From an uncultured Collinsella sp. (lineage in GTDB: Bacteria; Actinomycetota; Coriobacteriia; Coriobacteriales; Coriobacteriaceae), in assembly GCA_900549535.1 (NCBI GenBank), contig UROR01000093.1:1-8024 (forward strand): a DNA stretch of 8,024 nucleotides, given 5' to 3'. The position numbers and the translations under genes were made by a program. Below, in pieces: positions 6,701 to 8,024 of the stretch; the stretch's first letter is position 1, and each line of letters starts with the position of its first letter. The notes under the pieces were generated by a model that made no database searches, was not told where the DNA came from, and saw nothing but the letters and a program-made list of their open reading frames with translations.

Positions 6701-6724
6701 TGTTTATCCCTATGTCATCTGATT

Positions 6725-8024
6725 CTAATGCACAAACATGCGCACGAACTTGTGCTTCCAGTTTGCGTAAGGGGCATAGCGGAACGGCACGTCCAGCCAC
6801 GTTGCCTTGTTCACGATGCTCTTCTTGTGGCTAAACGTATCGAAGCTCTCGCGTCCATGGTACTGTCCCATACCGCTCGCACCCATGCCGCCAAAGCCCA
6901 TATGGCTCGTAGCCAGGTGCATGATCGTGTCGTTGACGCAGCCGCCGCCAAAGGGCACGTAGCGCACAAAGCGCTGCTGAACTGCGCGGTCTTGGCTAAA
7001 GATATACAGGGCCAACGGCGTCGGGCAATCCGTAATAAACGTCTCTGCCTCGTCTAGGCTCTCAAACGTCAGCACCGGCAAGATGGGGCCGAAAATCTCC
7101 TCCTGCATCACGGCGTCATCGGGGGACACGCCATCCAAAATCGTCGGCTCGATCTTGAGCGAAGTCTCGCGCGCGGTACCTCCAAGCACGACCTTATCGG
7201 GATCGATCAGCCCGCGCACGCGCGCAAAATGCTTGGCGTTGACGATATGCCCGTAATCTTCGTTATCGAGCGGATGCTCGCCAAACATACGGCGGGTCTC
7301 TTCCTTGATGAGACCCAGCAGCTCGTCGTGCACGCGCGTATCGACCAGCAGGTAGTCGGGCGCCACGCAGGTCTGCCCCACGTTGAGCCATTTACCAAAG
7401 GCGATACGGCGTGCCGCGACCTCCAAGTTAGCCGTCGCATCCACGATGCAGGGACTCTTTCCGCCCAGCTCAAGCGTCACGGGTGTGAGGTTTTTACTTG
7501 CACGCTCCATGACGAGCTTGCCGACCGGAACGCTACCGGTAAAGAAGATCTTGTCCCAGCGCTCATCGAGCAACGCTTCGTTTTCGGCACGCCCGCCTTC
7601 GACGACCGTCACCAAGCGCGGATCAAATGCCTCTTCACAGATTTGCTTGAGCACCGCACTCGATGCCGGAGCATAGGCACTCGGCTTGATAACCACGGTG
7701 TTACCCGCGGCGAGCGCGCCGGCGAGCGGCTCGAGCGTCAGCAAAAACGGGTAGTTCCACGGAGCCATGATGAGCGTGACGCCATAGGGCACGGCTCGCG
7801 TTTTGCACGCGCTCACGGCGTTGGCAAGGTCACACGGACGCAGGCGCGGACGACTCCATCGAGCCACGTGAGCGATCTGATGACGAATCTCGGAAAGCGA
7901 CGTGCCGATCTCGCACATATATGCCTCGTCATGCGACTTTCCCAAATCGGTCTTGAGTGCATGGGCAATATCGGCCTCGTGCGCCCGTACCGCATCGCGT
8001 AAACTCACGAGCGCGCGACGTCGG
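6725..8024 (-). CDS. NAD(P)-dependent aldehyde dehydrogenase, class 3-like (5' end missing)
   Basis: This enzyme oxidises an aldehyde to the acid with NAD(P); the substrate is not readable from sequence. Counting from the GTG at 8008 as residue 1, the catalytic Glu is 180 (LELGGKSP) and the catalytic Cys is 214 (GQTCVAP), 34 apart as in active family members. NYPFLLTLEPLAGAL, IKPS, the FTGSVPVGK nucleotide-binding loop and EEIFGPILPVL are also present. The C-terminal end, with KATWLDVPFRYAPY and a basic tail, resembles the class 3/fatty or aromatic aldehyde group (YwdH-like), usually about 455-460 residues. The gene is cut by the window: the GTG at 8008 is probably an internal Val, since upstream codons still read RRRAL, as expected before LRDAVRAHEADI. 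About 30 residues are therefore missing. It is cytoplasmic, with no signal peptide seen. Its promoter lies outside the window. Confidence 0.93.
   Translation of the reverse strand, partial: RRRALVSLRDAVRAHEADIAHALKTDLGKSHDEAYMCEIGTSLSEIRHQIAHVARWSRPRLRPCDLANAVSACKTRAVPYGVTLIMAPWNYPFLLTLEPLAGALAAGNTVVIKPSAYAPASSAVLKQICEEAFDPRLVTVVEGGRAENEALLDERWDKIFFTGSVPVGKLVMERASKNLTPVTLELGGKSPCIVDATANLEVAARRIAFGKWLNVGQTCVAPDYLLVDTRVHDELLGLIKEETRRMFGEHPLDNEDYGHIVNAKHFARVRGLIDPDKVVLGGTARETSLKIEPTILDGVSPDDAVMQEEIFGPILPVLTFESLDEAETFITDCPTPLALYIFSQDRAVQQRFVRYVPFGGGCVNDTIMHLATSHMGFGGMGASGMGQYHGRESFDTFSHKKSIVNKATWLDVPFRYAPYANWKHKFVRMFVH

Larger units (their letters stand above)
6473..6724. other. Gap between aldehyde dehydrogenase and charged protein
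   Basis: This 252-nt stretch would be unannotated without the 59-residue ORF. Besides that ORF and the 6665-6700 hairpin it holds a 9-nt direct repeat AACGCTTGC (6567-6575 and 6583-6591), 16 nt apart, of no evident meaning. I looked for a tRNA, an SRP RNA and a riboswitch aptamer on both strands and recognised none. Confidence 0.5.

Noticed and set aside
6461..7057. 198-residue + strand open frame across the small-ORF region
   Set aside because: It is mostly antisense to the aldehyde dehydrogenase C-terminus and crosses the 6665-6700 hairpin; the composition is typical of a shadow frame.
7229..8002. 257-residue + strand open frame opposite the aldehyde dehydrogenase
   Set aside because: It is a mirror of a strongly conserved enzyme gene; no ribosome site or motif was seen.
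2943..8024. A defence or other functional island on the - strand
   Set aside because: Aldehyde dehydrogenase, phosphoesterase, deacetylase and DUF2130 do not form any system I know; an internal terminator separates the last gene, and there are no mobility genes or composition break.

Overview
The window looks like chromosomal DNA of a high-GC Gram-positive bacterium. The genus is an inference from gene content and codon use: an actinobacterial-type helicase with a DUF3516-like C-terminal region, a long DUF2130 coiled-coil protein, and GC-rich codons with strong GAGG-type ribosome sites. A gut coriobacterium such as Collinsella is my best guess. There is no integrase, transposase, phage gene, CRISPR array, tRNA or rRNA that I can see.

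Layout. One gene on the + strand occupies the left third: a large Ski2-like superfamily II helicase (start best placed at 182, stop at 2863). A perfect 15-bp hairpin (2886-2923) separates it from everything to the right, which is all on the - strand. Read in its own direction, from right to left, the - strand carries: an aldehyde dehydrogenase cut by the right window edge (8024 to 6725); a hairpin (6665-6700); a 59-residue Cys-rich ORF (6658-6479); a 63-residue charged protein starting 6 nt later (6472-6281); a calcineurin-like metallophosphoesterase (6214-5669); a ChbG/YdjC-type deacetylase (5604-4840); a strong intrinsic terminator (4793-4759); and a coiled-coil DUF2130 protein with a nuclease-like motif set (4700-2943), which converges on the helicase.

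How the genes fit together. The aldehyde dehydrogenase, metallophosphoesterase and deacetylase are separate enzymes with no clear shared pathway. The spacings (about 64-66 nt) allow co-transcription but do not prove it. The helicase and the DUF2130 protein are both nucleic-acid-type proteins, but they are convergent and terminated from each other, so they are not an operon.

Most of the window is ordinary core-genome content. The points worth a second look are (i) two near-identical palindromic repeats placed at the same distance behind two unrelated stop codons, both reading CTG-TAG; (ii) the two tiny ORFs in tandem between the aldehyde dehydrogenase and the phosphoesterase, the first with a C-x7-C-x2-C-x2-C-x4-C cluster; and (iii) the zinc-knuckle, coiled-coil and PD-(D/E)XK-like architecture of the DUF2130 protein. 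I did not find a convincing new multi-gene system.
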